Below are positions 12,234-23,874 of a stretch of DNA of 64,000 nucleotides, piece after piece. Source of the stretch: Neocallimastix lanati (nom. inval.) (taxonomy: Eukaryota > Neocallimastigomycota > Neocallimastigomycetes > Neocallimastigales > Neocallimastigaceae). A program made the translations under genes and the position numbers. The stretch covers positions 532,501 through 596,500 of the forward strand of contig JACVTC010000078.1 of the NCBI GenBank assembly GCA_016946835.1, read 5' to 3'. Within the stretch, counting starts at the first letter, position 1. Each line of letters opens with the position of its first letter. The notes below the pieces were generated by a model, which saw only the letters and a list, made by a program, of their open reading frames with translations, was not told where the DNA came from and did no database searches.

Positions 12234-14158
12234 TTACCTCAAATGAATTAATTCGAAATAATCAAGTAAATTTAGACAAAAATCAAATAACAAATTCAGG
12301 AATAAATACGGGAGCAGATATTAAAGATAATTTAAATTCAGACGTAAGTAAAAATTTGAATTATTTTGAATCAATAAATAAAAAAGTAAATAACATAGGG
12401 ATAAACAAAATAAATTTAAGCAAAAATAATTTAAATTTAAATATAAATAAAAATTCTGATTATTCTAATGAAGTAAGTAATAATTATAATTACTCAAATA
12501 ACGGTTATAGTTCTAATGTAAATAATAATAATATAAATAACAATTACATGGGGAATGATTTAAATCATAATTTAAATATTGATAATATTAACCCTATTGA
12601 TAATAATTCTAATATAAGTGTAAATAAACCAATAAATATAGTAATTAAAAATAATTCAAATTCAAATAATCAAATAGAAAATAAAAATGAACCAGATAGT
12701 GAAAAATATATTTCACAGGATATATCAGGAATTAATATCAATGAAAATAATGTCTGTAGGAAACATATTTTACGAGATAGATTTTTGCGTGAATTTGCAA
12801 TTAGAAATTCGAATTCAAAACAAAATAAACAAAATTGTAATGTTTACAATGATAAGAATGTGAATGAAATTGTAAATAATAATAACATAAGAAATAAACA
12901 AAAGATAAGTAACGTAGTTAGTAATAATAATAGTGACAATATGAATAATAATAAGAATGTTATTAATAAAATAACTATTAATAAGAAATATAAAAATAAA
13001 CAAGAATCCACGGAATTCTTGCTAAATAAACTAAAAGAACCTTCAAGGACTTCAAACGGTTTAAATAATAATTGTAATAATAAAAATGGTAATAATATAC
13101 AAAAACAAAGCGTTAGAAAGCAAAGTGTGAAAAATAACAAAAATGATAGCCATAAACAGGTTAATAAAAATAGTATCATATATGTTAAGAGAAATAATAA
13201 CAAACGTAAAAAAATTTATAAAGATGAATATAATATTGTAAAACACCCATCAAAAAAATATAAATCATTTAGTATAGATGATATAATAGGTACTAATGTT
13301 TTTCTAGCTGTAGATAATAATAATTCTATTGAACCACGCAGTTATAAAGAGATATTTTCCATGAAAGATAAAGACATGTGGTTGAAGGCAGTGGATGAAG
13401 AACTAAACAATATGAAGAAAATGAATGTATTTTCAATAATCCGTAAAGTACCAAAAGATGCCAATGTTATTTCAACAAGGTGGGTCCTTAAACATAAGAA
13501 AGATTCTGAAGGTAAGATAATCAAATATAAAGCTAGATTAGTAGCTAAGGGGTATAGCCAGGTGTATGGAATTGATTTCAAGAATACTTTTTCACCTACC
13601 CTTAAACAAGACACGCTCAAAATAATAATAGCTATTTCTGTTCAAAATAAATTTCAAATACATCAAATGGATATTAAAGCGGCGTATCTAAACGCAAAGC
13701 TGGACGAAGACATTTATATGCTACTGCCAGAAGGAATGAATAAAAAGGGGTATTGCAAATTGAATAAAGCTTTATATGGTTTAAGGCAATCCGGAAGAAT
13801 GTGGAATGAGACCCTTAACAAGGTATTGTTAGAGTTGAATTTTAATAGATTTTTAAGTGATCCATGTGTTTACATTAAAAGGGATAAAACTAACAAGATT
13901 ATATGCTTATTAGCAGTTTATGTGGACGATATAATTGTTGCTGGGAAGTATGATCAAATAATTAAAACGAAATCTTTAATTAAAAATAATTTTGAAGCTA
14001 CAGATGTAGGTGAAGTAGACTTTATTATAGGTATAAAGTTTGAAAAATGTAATGATGGTTATATTATCCATCAGAAGAAATATCTTAATGAAATTTTAAA
14101 TAAGTTTAATATCAATAAATATAATCCAGTATCAAATACAACACCAATCGAGTATTGA
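10199..14158 (+). CDS. pol: copia-1 Pol: protease, integrase, reverse transcriptase (truncated by frameshift)
   Basis: The frame opens at 10199, -1 to gag; the first ATG is only at 10358, inside protease, so initiation there is unlikely. Order: aspartic protease LDSGAS-x-HM (10331-10360); integrase zinc domain W-H-R-R-M-G-H ... C-x2-C (10770-10855); integrase core with Asp at HMDL (10930), Asp at TDNGTEF (11119) and Glu at GRVER (11224); then an Asn-rich linker of about 500 residues (11670-13300). RT follows with TRWV, KARLVAKG, QMDIKAAYLNA, ALYGLRQ and the catalytic YVDD (13918-13929). The frame stops at 14156-14158, where the +1 frame carries on into RNase H. It was therefore functional before one indel. 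The linker is far longer than in usual copia Pol. Confidence 0.9.
10211..10217 (+). promoter_or_regulatory. -1 ribosomal frameshift heptamer AAATTTT (gag/pol)
   Basis: In the gag frame the bases read A AAT TTT, then CAT TAA. This is a canonical X-XXY-YYZ heptamer two codons before the gag stop. The pol frame is -1 to gag and opens at 10199, so the overlap is only 25 bases and contains the heptamer. I saw no strong hairpin just downstream. Confidence 0.7.
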
Positions 14159-15639
14159 ATTAAGGAGTAAAAAATTTAATGTAACAAAATATAAGCAAGC
14201 TATAGGATCCTTGTTATATTTAGCTATCAGCACGAGGCCGGACATATTATTTTCTGTGAGTAAAGCTTCCAGAAAATCCGATAATCCAACATACGAAGAT
14301 TGGTACAATGTACTAAAAATTTTTAGATACTTGAAAGGTAATCCTAATTATGGAATTAAATTCACTTATACTAATACTTTTAATTTTAATGTTTATGTTG
14401 ACGCCGATTTAGGTGGTGATAAGGAAACAAGAAAGTCAACTACTGGATTTGTAATGATGATAAACTCAGCTCCTACTAGTTGGTATTCCAAACTGCAACA
14501 TTGTGTTTCAGTTTCTACTGCGGAAAGTGAGTATTATGGAATTCATGAGTGTGCAAGACACTGTCTCTGTAAAGATTTAATAAAATCTTTAATAATTAAT
14601 TATTACATAATTAATTAATGTAATAAAATTACATAAATTTATGATTTACGTATATGAAAATTAATTATAAATTTATGTAAACTTTTCATAAAGGAAAAAT
14701 TATTATTTAAATAATTTTGGATAATAACTTAAATCTAAATAATTTATTTAAGTTAGTTAATTTAGTTTAGTTTATTTAAAATAGTTATTCTATTTAACTT
14801 AGTTAATTTAGTTTAGTTAGTTTAAAATACTTTAAAATTAATTTCGGAATAGTTTTAAATAGTTAAAATTAGTTTAAATAGTTTACAAAAATAGTTTTGA
14901 ATTGTAAATATATAAACATTAGTATTAATAATATTTATATAATAAATATATAATAAATGAGTTGTTATTGAATTTAATTATTATTGTAAATAAGTTGAAA
15001 GTTTATTAAATTAATTATTGTTTAGTTTAGTTAATTATTATTTAATAAAATTATTAATAAATATTTTGTTTATAAATAAATAGTAATATATGTAAATTAG
15101 ATAGAAATAATATATTATAATGTAATAATGAAAAAATATAAATACATGTAAATTTCTATAATTAAATCGATGTATTAGTTATTGACTATATGATAGTTAA
15201 TAACAAAAAGAGATTTAATTTTTTTTAATTAATAAATATTATTTTATTTAAAAAAAACGAATTTTTATTACGTGTTTTTTTTTTTTATTTTGGTGTTAAA
15301 ATTTGTTATTTGTAATCTGTTTCTTATAGAACTCTTTACAGTCTCTGGTATAGAAATATATTTAAGGAACTTGGACTTAAGCAGGATGTTATTACAATAA
15401 ACACCGATAATAAAGCTGCAATTTACAATTGCGAAAATGAAACTATTAATCCGAAATCCAAGCACATCGACCTACGATATCACAGTATAAGAGAATTAAT
15501 CAAGAAAGGTTATATCAATTTAAAGTATATAAAATCTGAAAATAACTTATCCGATGGATTTACCAAATATCTAAATTCTACTTTAATGACCAGGTTTAGA
15601 AATAATATTCTCTATGATCTAAACAATATTAAACTTTAG
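14151..15639 (+). pseudogene. copia-1 RNase H domain, frameshifted and split by a solo LTR
   Basis: From 14151, in the frame +1 to RT, comes the classic copia passage (Y-x-Q-A-I-G-S-L-L-Y-L, STRPDI, F-R-Y-L-K-G, D-A-D, KSTTG, STAESEYY). It is cut after CARHCL at 14567 and resumes at 15341 with W-Y-R-N-I-F-K-E-L, TDNKAA, KHIDLRYH and L-S-D-G-F-T-K, ending at the TAG of 15637-15639. That TAG sits inside the polypurine tract. Without the 773-base insert and its 5-base duplication the halves join in frame (C-L-W-Y). Confidence 0.9.
14568..15340 (+). mobile_element. Solo LTR (family Q) inside copia-1 RNase H
   Basis: 773 bases with perfect 8-base terminal inverted repeats TGTAAAGA/TCTTTACA. The 5-base target duplication GTCTC is at 14563-14567 and 15341-15345. 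No coding content. A diverged relative sits in opposite orientation in copia-2 at 40340-40962; both share an AATACATCGATTTAATTA-like core. Confidence 0.9.
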
Positions 15640-15645
15640 GGGGAA
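15631..15645 (+). promoter_or_regulatory. Polypurine tract of copia-1
   Basis: AAACTTTAGGGGGAA lies directly before the 3' LTR; it would prime plus-strand DNA synthesis and overlaps the pol stop codon. The same sequence borders the 3' LTR of copia-2 (18657-18671, minus). Confidence 0.85.
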
Positions 15646-15965
15646 TGTTAAAAATAAAGTTTAATATTTTAATTAAGTCTTGTATAATTAAGATTTACTT
15701 ATTAAATTAAATATGTTTTTCATTATTTTGTATAATGTAAAATATTATGAGGCGTATTAATGATGTACATCTTATATTTACAATTATAACTAATATAGTT
15801 AAATTAAATTTTATTAATGTATATACATTTAAGGATTATGATAATTAATCCTATAATAAAAATATTACTAAAAATATATAGTTATTAAAATAACAATAAA
15901 ATTATAATAAATAAAAATAAAGTGATCACACAATAAAAACTAAACAAAATAACATATATTTAAAA
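15646..15965 (+). repeat. 3' LTR of copia-1
   Basis: 320 bases; starts TGTTAAAAATAAAG like the 5' copy. It differs by small insertions (AATT near its start, AAATT in the middle) and a few substitutions. Confidence 0.9.
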
Positions 15966-16530
15966 TTTTATAATTTATAAAATATAAAGATATGTAAAGG
16001 TTTTTTTTTTTTTTTTGTCTCCATAAACTATTAATATTAAAAAATATAATAATTAAAATTACATAATAGCCCATATTTTTTATTTTTCAATATTATTACA
16101 TAAAAATTTATTATATATATACTATATAATATCATCAGATTATACAATTAAAATAACCATTTATATAATTATGAGAGTGAATTTGTCTATCTATTTAATT
16201 ATATAAAGTTCAAACAAAATAACAACCACATAAATGATAACTTAATATATATAAATGAAATTTCTTATATGCACAGTTATATTAATTGACATGTTTATAC
16301 TAATTTATGCATATTAAATTATAAAACTTCTATATATGAAAATTGAATTAGTTTTAAGAATAATTACAATATAAAATGAAATTTACATCAAATATCATAA
16401 TACTTTAATAATAAATATATATTATATTATTATTCAAAAAAAATATTTATTCCTATTTTATCAATTTTACAATAGATAATTTATTGTTTACTCTTTACTT
16501 TTTATTAAAGTAAATTATGCTTTTTTTATT

Positions 16531-16573
<43 letters not shown>

Positions 16574-16672
16574 AAGCCAATATTAGTTATGTGTGAAAAT
16601 AATTATTTTAAGAAGAAAAAAAAAAAAAATTTTAAAATATATATATATATAATTATAAAATATAATTATTTA

Positions 16673-16674
16673 TA

Positions 16675-16733
<59 letters not shown>

Positions 16734-16734
16734 A
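16673..16734. repeat. (AAAT)n microsatellite
   Basis: About 15 near-perfect AAAT units. Confidence 0.9.
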
Positions 16735-17225
16735 TATAATTCAAAATTTCATTGTAAATTAAAATGATAAATATGTTTTATTAAATATTAAAATTTTATA
16801 AAAATGCAATTAACTGTGAATTGATAATAAATGATGTTTGATTTTTAATGTGATTTTTAAATTTAACTGGTTTTTATATTTTATAATTTTAATAAAAAAA
16901 AAGTTAAAAAAAGATTTCGAAGTTTTATATTAAAATTATTAACTTCTTTCTTTATATTGGAAATAATGATTAATTCATTATATATTATACTCCAAATTAT
17001 TATTGTAGGTCTTTGATTTTTTTTATATTTAATTATTTAAGAATTTAATGATATCATTAGTCATAGTTTTCTCAATAACATGAGTTGGATGAAAAAGTCC
17101 ATTATTCCAATAACACTGTTCTTGGTAAAACAACTATTATTTGAATTATATAAATTTGGACAATAATAAGTAATTAAAAAATTCCCATAGTTTTCTTCAA
17201 CATAAAAGAATTTAGTATGAGGATC

Positions 17226-17256
<31 letters not shown>

Positions 17257-17548
17257 TAATATTACAATGTTAATTATAAAATCCTCAATATATACTACTA
17301 GCATTGAAATTTTAAACTTTTCTGTTTTGTATAATCAATAATATTCCATGATGAGCGTTCAGTTGTTGAAACATAATGTAATAATACATTACAAGCTACA
17401 TAATCATTTAATTATTTGATTAATCAGCAATAAACAAGCAAAATCATATTTTTTAATCATCATAAGATGGATCATTAACTTTTTTACCTATATCGTTAAT
17501 ATCCATCCAAACACTAGATTAAAAAATCTTCTGAATTTCAGTTAAATA

Positions 17549-17626
17549 TATGTACCTTTGAATTATTTCAAATTATAACTTAAATTCTTTTTTTTGATTA
17601 GGTTTGAAATAATTCAAAGGTGCATA
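17549..17626. repeat. Inverted repeat with 24-base arms
   Basis: Left arm 17549-17572 (TATGTACCTTTGAATTATTT...) is the reverse complement of right arm 17603-17626 with one mismatch. The 30-base spacer includes a T run. It could form a long hairpin; no MITE ends or target duplication were recognised. Confidence 0.75.
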
Positions 17627-18299
17627 CATTTAATTTATAGTTAAATATACAAGGAAATTTTTTTAAACCAGAAACATTGCATAAATATTAATATTTTAAA
17701 TATATGTTCCAATACAAATATGTTCAATATCTAGAACTTGGTTTAGAATCCAAACACTGGTATAATCAAGCTGGAAAAATTATGATACCATGATCAATAT
17801 TTGTTGATGTGTATAAGTCACTGAAAACAATACAATTCTTTATTAAATATATTACTTTTTTCTTTTTTTTTTGACTTAAATTTTCAATAGAAGTTATTTA
17901 TTGATATATAATGGTAAATATTTTAAAAAAAAATTAGTTTTTATTAGCATAATTGAAATATTTATTCTGTTGTTTATTATTTGATCAATAGAACATTATT
18001 AAAAAAATAATAAAAGAAAACAAAAATTTAAAATTAAAAGAAAGTTATAAATATTTAAAAAATTAATCATATATAGCAATTTAAATAAAATTGTTACTAC
18101 AATATAAAATAATATTTATCTGTAATAGTAATTAAAATAATAATTAATATACTCATATAATTATTATCTCTAAAAATGAATATTATGATATAAAAATTTA
18201 ACAATAAATTTATCAATCTTATGTATCTAAATTATGTTTATATATTTTAAAATATTTTGAGATATGACATTTTTAATTATTGTTGCAATTTTATAAATA

Positions 18300-18656
18300 T
18301 GTACTATACTTTAAATTATTTTGTTTTCAGAGTTTTAAAAATTTCTCTGTTGTCTGAAGAATTTTTTTGTTTTATTTACTATATTTTAGAACACTTTATT
18401 ATTAATTATATTAATAATGCATACTTTTTATATATACTTTTACATGGTAATACATATACTAATAAACAATTGAACCATATCTGTATCACATTAACAATCA
18501 ATCATATATTTATATGATCTAGCCATAATACATTAGATACACAAAATACAATACATAAATTATACATATATTTAATCTAATACTTATACATAAAATATAT
18601 TATTAATAGCTATAATTAATATTAAACTTTAATAAATAATTCATAATATTTTAACA
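18300..18656 (-). repeat. 3' LTR of copia-2 (outer edge uncertain)
   Basis: On the minus strand the LTR begins TGTTAAAATATTATG directly after the polypurine tract AAACTTTAGGGGGAA, like the TGTTAAAA start of copia-1. The length is assumed from copia-1. An 86-codon frame at 18257-18517 within it is spurious. Confidence 0.5.
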
Positions 18657-18662
18657 TTCCCC

Positions 18663-19136
18663 CTAAAGTTTAATATGGTTAAAACTTGGTAAGTATGGAT
18701 TCTCTGAATTTAGTCATTAATGTATTATTGAGGTATTTAGTAAAACCATCAGCTAAGTTCACATTTGTCCTAATATGTTTCAGTCTTATATCACCCTTTA
18801 TAATTAAGTCCCTAATATGGTGATATTTAATGTCAATATGTTTTGATTTAGGGTTTATTGTTTGATTGATACAATTCTGAATAGCAGCTTTATTATCTGT
18901 TTTTATTTCATATTAAGTTCTTTAAAAATATTTTTATACCATAAACAATGTTTTGCACATTCATCTATAGCATAATATTCGCTTTCCAAAGTAGAAGTTG
19001 ATACCCAATTTTGTAGTTTTGAATACCAACTTGTTGGTGCTCCATTCATCATGATTATATACCCTGTTGTTGACTTCCTAGTTTCAGTGTCTCCGCCATA
19101 ATCTGCGTCAACATAGATGTCAAATGTATTACTATT
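18663..19136 (-). pseudogene. copia-2 RNase H, C-terminal part
   Basis: Minus-strand translation gives D-I-Y-V-D-A-D-Y-G-G-D, RKSTTGY, TSWYSKLQ, S-T-S-T-x-E-S-E-Y-Y-A and W-Y-K-N-I-F-K-E-L, all matching copia-1 RNase H. After that there is a small deletion and frame change, then a KHIDIKYH-like stretch and the end N-H-I-K-L-stop in the polypurine tract. The upstream half lies at 40019-40339, beyond the nested element D. Confidence 0.85.
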
Positions 19137-19220
19137 TATAACAGAATCAATAATTACAATTATTTTATTATTTTAATATTTAGTATTATTTTTCAATAAA
19201 GTTTTAAAACAAATAATTAA
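19137..19220 (+). repeat. 5' LTR of D, first part
   Basis: 84 bases from TATAACAG to AATAATTAA, identical to 31319-31402 as read. The LTR resumes at 25216 after element C. Confidence 0.92.
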
Positions 19221-20260
19221 TGATTTATACCTAATATTCTTAATCTACAAAAATTAAATTTTGCAGAAGTGAATAAAAGGATAAATACTGAATAAAAATT
19301 GATTTAAGGAATTTAAAAAAAAATAAATATGTTTTATTATTAAACACAAAAATGTTTTATTAAAAAAATTTATTTTTATTTTAATATTAATCTTTATTTA
19401 TTTAATAATTAATTTTGTTTAAATTAATAAAATAATTGTTAAAACTAATAAAATAATAAAATGGAATATTTATTATTTATACTAATTTATTTTAAATTTT
19501 AATAATAAAATTGATTATTAATAACTAATAAAATATTTATAATAATTTATTAACTAATTAATAATCATAAAAAATTGATTATTAAAAACTAATAAAATAT
19601 CTATAATAATTTATTAAATAATTAATAATCATACTTTTTGATTATTAAAACTAATAAAATATTTATAATAATTTATTAAATAATTAATAATAAAGAATAA
19701 TTTATAAGAAATATTTACATGTTTTTATATTTTTCTTTGATTTTAAACTATTTACATTAAAAATAATAAAATTAATAAAAGAGAAATAAAGAATAATTTA
19801 TTATTAAATTAAACAATATTTACAATTAAAATGTTGATAAAGATGAGTTTTAAAATGTTATTTTAATTACAATTTGTTTATAAAAGTTGAGTTATAAAAT
19901 AAATAAAATAATCATTATTTTAAATAAAAGTAACTTAAAAAAATTATTTAACTATTTTAATTTTAATTTTGCGTTGTTTATAAGTTTGTTTATTTGTTGT
20001 TTATAATTTATTAAATATGTTTATTATTTTGTTTATTTGTAGTCTTAGAAAAATATTATTTATTAATTTATTTTAGTTTTTAATTAAAATTATTAATGAT
20101 TAATTAATTTATTATTATTTTATTTTAATTATCTTTATTTAATTAATTTTTCTTAAATATGGATTTAATTTTTTTTTAGAATGGATTAATTTTTGGGTTA
20201 AGTTAGACAGAATTTGTTTTTTTATTATTTATTTTAATTTAATAATTTTGTTATTTATCA
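19221..20260 (-). repeat. 3' LTR of element C
   Basis: 1,040 bases, same length as 24176-25215 and matching it in all blocks compared. Low-complexity A/T with repeated AATAAAATATTTATAATAATTTATT-like units. Confidence 0.93.
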
Positions 20261-20280
20261 ATTTCTCGGCCCTTAAGAGT

Positions 20281-20301
20281 CAACTTCGTCCCTTGAAGTT
20301 G
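20281..20301 (-). promoter_or_regulatory. Conserved hairpin upstream of the 3' LTR of C
   Basis: CAACTTCGTCCCTTGAAGTTG on the plus strand folds as a 7-base stem with a 7-base loop. The same hairpin occurs at the equivalent place in G (51954-51972) and I (60393-60411). Confidence 0.75.
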
Positions 20302-20387
20302 TATCATTTTCTTGTAGTACATAAGGGAAAAAATTTTTATATGAACATTTCTTTCAAGGAGTTTTCCTGTTTGTGGATCTTCAAGAA

Positions 20388-21764
20388 CTAAAGTATTGCT
20401 TCAGAGTCTTTTGATGATAGTCTTGAAAGTGCATCATCAAAAAGATTTCTTTTTCTTTTTTGATAAACTAGGTTGGTTTTGTATTTATTGAATTCTTCTA
20501 TCCAACGAGCATGTCTATTGTTGTTAGGAATATTTTTCTTGAGCAAACCTAAAAGTGGCTTATAATCAGTTATAAATTTTATTGGTTTGTTATTGTTGAT
20601 TGACAATGTCCTACTTAAACAACAAGTTGGGTGTTCTAATTTGTCTTCCTCCTTTTGCAAAAGAGTACTTCCGATACCTTTATTCTTTTCTATTATTATT
20701 GCATTACACATAGGCGTCTTTAAAGAAGTATGGTTATTATATATTTCAGTTATTCTTTTAATTCCTTTTTTTGTTTTTTGATATAAGCAATCATCATCTG
20801 GATCAATGTAGAGTCTGTACTTCTTTTGTATACCTCTTCCTAATATAATATTAAAGAATGGATTTGTATAATCTATTATATAAAATTTCTCATTCACAGT
20901 TAAGTTATTATTTATAGTTAATTTTAAATTTATATAAGAATTAGTATGGAGTATTGTACCATCGGCAATTGTAATAGTTTCAGAAAGGTCACAATTATTA
21001 ATAGTTACATTTTCTAATTCTTTTAGAGAATTTTTTGTTATAATATTAATGTTTGCACCAGTATCAAAAAGTATCTTAACCATTTTATTTCCAATTTTTC
21101 CGCACAAAATAGGAATATTTAAATTTTGAATAGTATAAAGTATTTTCTCAACTCGTGGTTTACAACCTTGTTCTAGATCTTTTCTTATAGATGGACTAGC
21201 TGATAATAATTGTGTTAGGCTTATTTTAGGATATAAATTATTGGCTTCTTCTAGAATATTGAATTTATTTTCAGGTTTTAACATTTGTATTTCGGTCATG
21301 TTTCGCTTACCTTTTGTTTTAACTTTTTCTGGAATAGTATTTGAATTATTATCTTGATAATTATTTTCATTAGGAGTATTGGGTTGGGGTTTGTCAAAAT
21401 TGGTTGCACGAACACTTTCACTATTATTATTAGATTCTTCATGTGTAATATTATTATTAGATAAATCCATGTCTTCTATATCATTTGTAATTTCTCTTCT
21501 TCTTTTATCTCTAATGGCTTTCTTCTGTTGTTTAACAGCTTTTATATTAGGTTGATTTAGAATGGAAGGTTTTACTATAGATTTATTACTTGGTGATATT
21601 TTATTTTTATCCAATGCATTCTTACTTAGTAATTTTCTCTTTTGGGCTGCATTAATCATATAATTATTGTTTCCTTCATATTCTATAGTATATTCTTGAT
21701 CATAGTTGTTTGTTGCAATTTTATTTATCTCGGGAGATTGCGTACTCCCGATAACTAATTTAAA
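20388..21764 (-). CDS. Element C Pol remnant: protease fused to RNase H fragment
   Basis: Reached from gag by a -1 shift at 21758-21764. An Asn/Lys-rich N-terminal region is followed by a retropepsin with F-D-T-G-A-N-I-N-I-I at about 21045-21080. After R-I-T-E-I-Y the reading goes directly to G-S-T-L-L-Q-K-E-E, T-D-Y-K-P-L-L-G-L and D-A-L-S-R-L, the end of a Ty3/gypsy RNase H. So the RT fingers, palm (no YxDD) and most of RNase H are missing, yet the frame stays open. After the stop at 20388 another remnant (D-P-Q-T-G-K-L-L-E-R-N-V-H) around 20330-20385 is the usual C-terminus of Pol, so the integrase is also deleted. Protease to mature Gag is the only likely remaining activity. Confidence 0.88.
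   Translation of the reverse strand, partial: FKLVIGSTQSPEINKIATNNYDQEYTIEYEGNNNYMINAAQKRKLLSKNALDKNKISPSNKSIVKPSILNQPNIKAVKQQKKAIRDKRRREITNDIEDMDLSNNNITHEESNNNSESVRATNFDKPQPNTPNENNYQDNNSNTIPEKVKTKGKRNMTEIQMLKPENKFNILEEANNLYPKISLTQLLSASPSIRKDLEQGCKPRVEKILYTIQNLNIPILCGKIGNKMVKILFDTGANINIITKNSLKELENVTINNCDLSETITIADGTILHTNSYINLKLTINNNLTVNEKFYIIDYTNPFFNIILGRGIQKKYRLYIDPDDDCLYQKTKKGIKRITEIYNNHTSLKTPMCNAIIIEKNKGIGSTLLQKEEDKLEHPTCCLSRTLSINNNKPIKFITDYKPLLGLLKKNIPNNNRHARWIEEFNKYKTNLVYQKRKRNLFDDALSRLSSKDSEAIL
21731..21764 (-). promoter_or_regulatory. -1 frameshift signal of element C (TTTAAAT + hairpin)
   Basis: Gag frame ends CAT TTA AAT TAG; the heptamer TTTAAAT (21758-21764, minus) is a canonical X-XXY-YYZ. 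Seven bases downstream a hairpin CGGGAG/CTCCCG with an 8-base loop (21731-21750) follows. The -1 frame continues into the protease ORF. Confidence 0.88.
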
Positions 21765-22683
21765 TGGTTTAATTCTGGACATTCTTCAACAATGTGACCA
21801 ATACGCTGACAATTTATGCATAGGTTGATTTTTAAATCGGATAATTTTTTTGTTATATCATCTAGTTCTTTATCAGTGAATTGAGAACCTTTTAAAGTTG
21901 CTCTTCTCTGTTCGACTCCTTTGTTGAATTCTACAGGGTTGTAAAAATTTCTATTTGTAGTAAAATTGTTGTTATAGTTATTATTTCTAAATTTATTATT
22001 ATAACTGGAATTTTCATTAGTCCTAGTATTAGAGATAAAAGGAATTTTATTGTAATAATTGGTGTTAAAAGATCTAAAATTAGTATTTTTATTATTGTTA
22101 TTATTAGTGTTATTTAGATTCTTCTTTACATTTGAGAATTGAGTTTTAGATTTTGGTTTATTGTCTTCAAGAAGTTTAAGCATTTTTTCCTTTTTTGAAG
22201 TTATTTCCATTGCATCACTTAATTTAGTAGGTTCTGATTCTAACAAATACTCATACATTTTAGACCAGTTTCTAAATGCATTTATGTAGTATGGAGTACT
22301 AATATAATCCTTTCCATCTAATTGTAATTGATTTAAGAGTTGTAAGAATTTTGTATCGAAGTCGGAAACTTTTTCACCTTTCTTAATGGTTAATGTTGAT
22401 ATTTCCAAAAATTTTACATTCTTTGGCGTACAAGGTTTAAATCTTTTCTTTAAGTTTTCTAAAATTATTTCATAAGAGTCAGCTTGTGTTTTATTTAAAG
22501 AATTTATAACAATAGTTCTTGCTTTATCTGTAGTTACGGCAATTAAATATTCATTCTTTTCTTCGTTTTCAATTTTATATTTTCGACACCAATTTTCAAA
22601 GGCGAATTTCCATTCTTCATATTGGACTTTTTCTTCACCTAATATTGGTAATCTACTAAAAGTAATAGCTTTGGTAGTTGTTT

Positions 22684-22687
<4 letters not shown>
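21755..22687 (-). CDS. gag: Element C Gag
   Basis: 310 residues starting at the ATG of 22687, immediately after a T-rich leader. It has a Ty3/gypsy Gag capsid-like region (W-K-F-A-F-E-N-W-C; L-K-K-R-F-K-P; F-D-x-K-F-L-Q-L-L-N-Q-L), then an Asn/Arg-rich RNA-binding region. A C-x2-C-x4-H-x4-C zinc knuckle (CINC...GH...C) ends the protein. The stop overlaps the pol frame by 10 bases at the frameshift signal. Gag of this kind builds the particle; that it has stayed intact while polymerase was lost suggests selection or recent origin from a full element. Confidence 0.9.
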
Positions 22688-22739
<52 letters not shown>

Positions 22740-22804
22740 TTAATTATTATTATTAGTAGTAGTAGTAATATTTCTAAAATTATTAATTCTTATTATCTTT
22801 AGTT

Positions 22805-23050
22805 TATCTTGAATGATTTCCCGTCCTTATAGTACGGTTGTAGAATAATACGACGTTTGGTCCCACTGATTATAGGAGTTTTACACTACGTCTACACCTA
22901 ACGTAGATCTCTACTTATAATCAGCGCCTACTCCCCCGTATTGATTCTTATTCTACAGTCCGTTAGCTCTTACTGCAATAATACACTAGTATTAAGGGTA
23001 AGAGATTCCTACTATAAGTATCAATCAGTCAAGAGAACAGAAGCAGTTCC
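22805..23050 (-). ncRNA. Structured segment in the 5' leader of element C
   Basis: A GC-richer island between poly(T) tracts. On the minus strand nested complementary arms can be seen: GTAGAATAA with TTATTCTAC, CTGATTATA with TATAATCAG, and CTACGT with ACGTAG. Function unknown; it may serve packaging or translation of element RNA. Confidence 0.5.
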
Positions 23051-23340
23051 TCCAACTAAAAAAAATACTTCTTTTCTTTATTTGTTTTCCTTAATTTAAA
23101 TTTTATTGTTTTCTAATTTTATTTTTTTTTATTATTTTTTTTTTTTTTTTTAAAAAATATTTTATACAATAATATCCTAGAAAATATTAAAAAAATAAAA
23201 GGTTAAGTAGTATAATGGTATTTATAAATTTTTATTATTTGAATATTTAAAGAAGAATAAAAAGTTAAATTATAAATATTTATTATTAATAATTCTCAAA
23301 AGAATATTAATTACGATTTTCCAATAATATAAGTAATAAG

Positions 23341-23475
23341 TAGGTAGTATACTCGTAGCCAGCTTGCCCACTTGCTCAGGCGTCATGTACTACTCGTACC
23401 AGTGATTCTCCTACACGTTTATACGTTTGTAGAATAGTTCAGAGCTTCCCAGCGCGCCGACTGTGAAAGAATAAA
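23341..23475 (-). ncRNA. Leader RNA module 2 (shared with element B)
   Basis: GC-richer block whose plus-strand landmarks CAGCTTGCC, GCGTCATG, CCAGTGATT and AGTTCAGAGC recur in the same order in the leader of element B (37741-37870). Between the last two landmarks both have a hairpin of different sequence. This supports a shared RNA structure; function unknown. Confidence 0.55.
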
Positions 23476-23616
23476 CTAATCACGGAAACCACTTATTATT
23501 TTACTTATATTATTGCTTCTAAAGCAACAATATTCTTTTTTGAAAAATAAATAATAATTTTATAATAGAACTTCTTAAAGTTCTTCCGTTATATTTTATT
23601 TTTATTTTTATTTTTA

Positions 23617-23648
<32 letters not shown>

Positions 23649-23678
23649 AAAATTTTTTTATATTAAAATTTTTCTAAT

Positions 23679-23730
<52 letters not shown>

Positions 23731-23839
23731 TAAAATTTTACTAATAAATTTTATTATTATTATTATTTATTACTTATAATATATACTTTATTATTTAATT
23801 AAATTGAATAATATGAATACTATTTAATTATCTTTAAAA

Positions 23840-23874
<35 letters not shown>

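Larger units (their letters stand above)
8713..15970 (+). mobile_element. Ty1/copia retrotransposon 1 (complete ends, damaged pol)
   Basis: Two LTRs (8718-9026 and 15646-15965) bracket gag and pol in the copia order PR-IN-RT-RNase H. The 5-base target duplication TTTTA lies at 8713-8717 and 15966-15970. LTRs start with TGTTAAAA and end ATTTAAAA rather than CA. LTR copies differ by several substitutions and small indels, so this is not a fresh insertion. Damage: a one-base frame change after RT (around 14150) and a solo LTR inserted in RNase H. No convincing tRNA primer site was found after 9026. Confidence 0.93.
15971..18299. other. Non-coding AT-rich region between copia elements
   Basis: No supported gene. 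Contains poly(T) at 16003-16017, poly(A) at 16537-16570, an (AAAT)n tract, an (AT)n tract near 17234-17256 and the palindrome listed separately. Around 17000-17510 the minus strand has two short stretches of protein-like composition broken by stops (see findings); I could not assign them to a family. Confidence 0.6.

Noticed and set aside
18257-18517. 86-codon plus-strand frame
   Set aside because: Lies in the presumed LTR of copia-2, with A/T-driven composition and no similarity to anything recognised.
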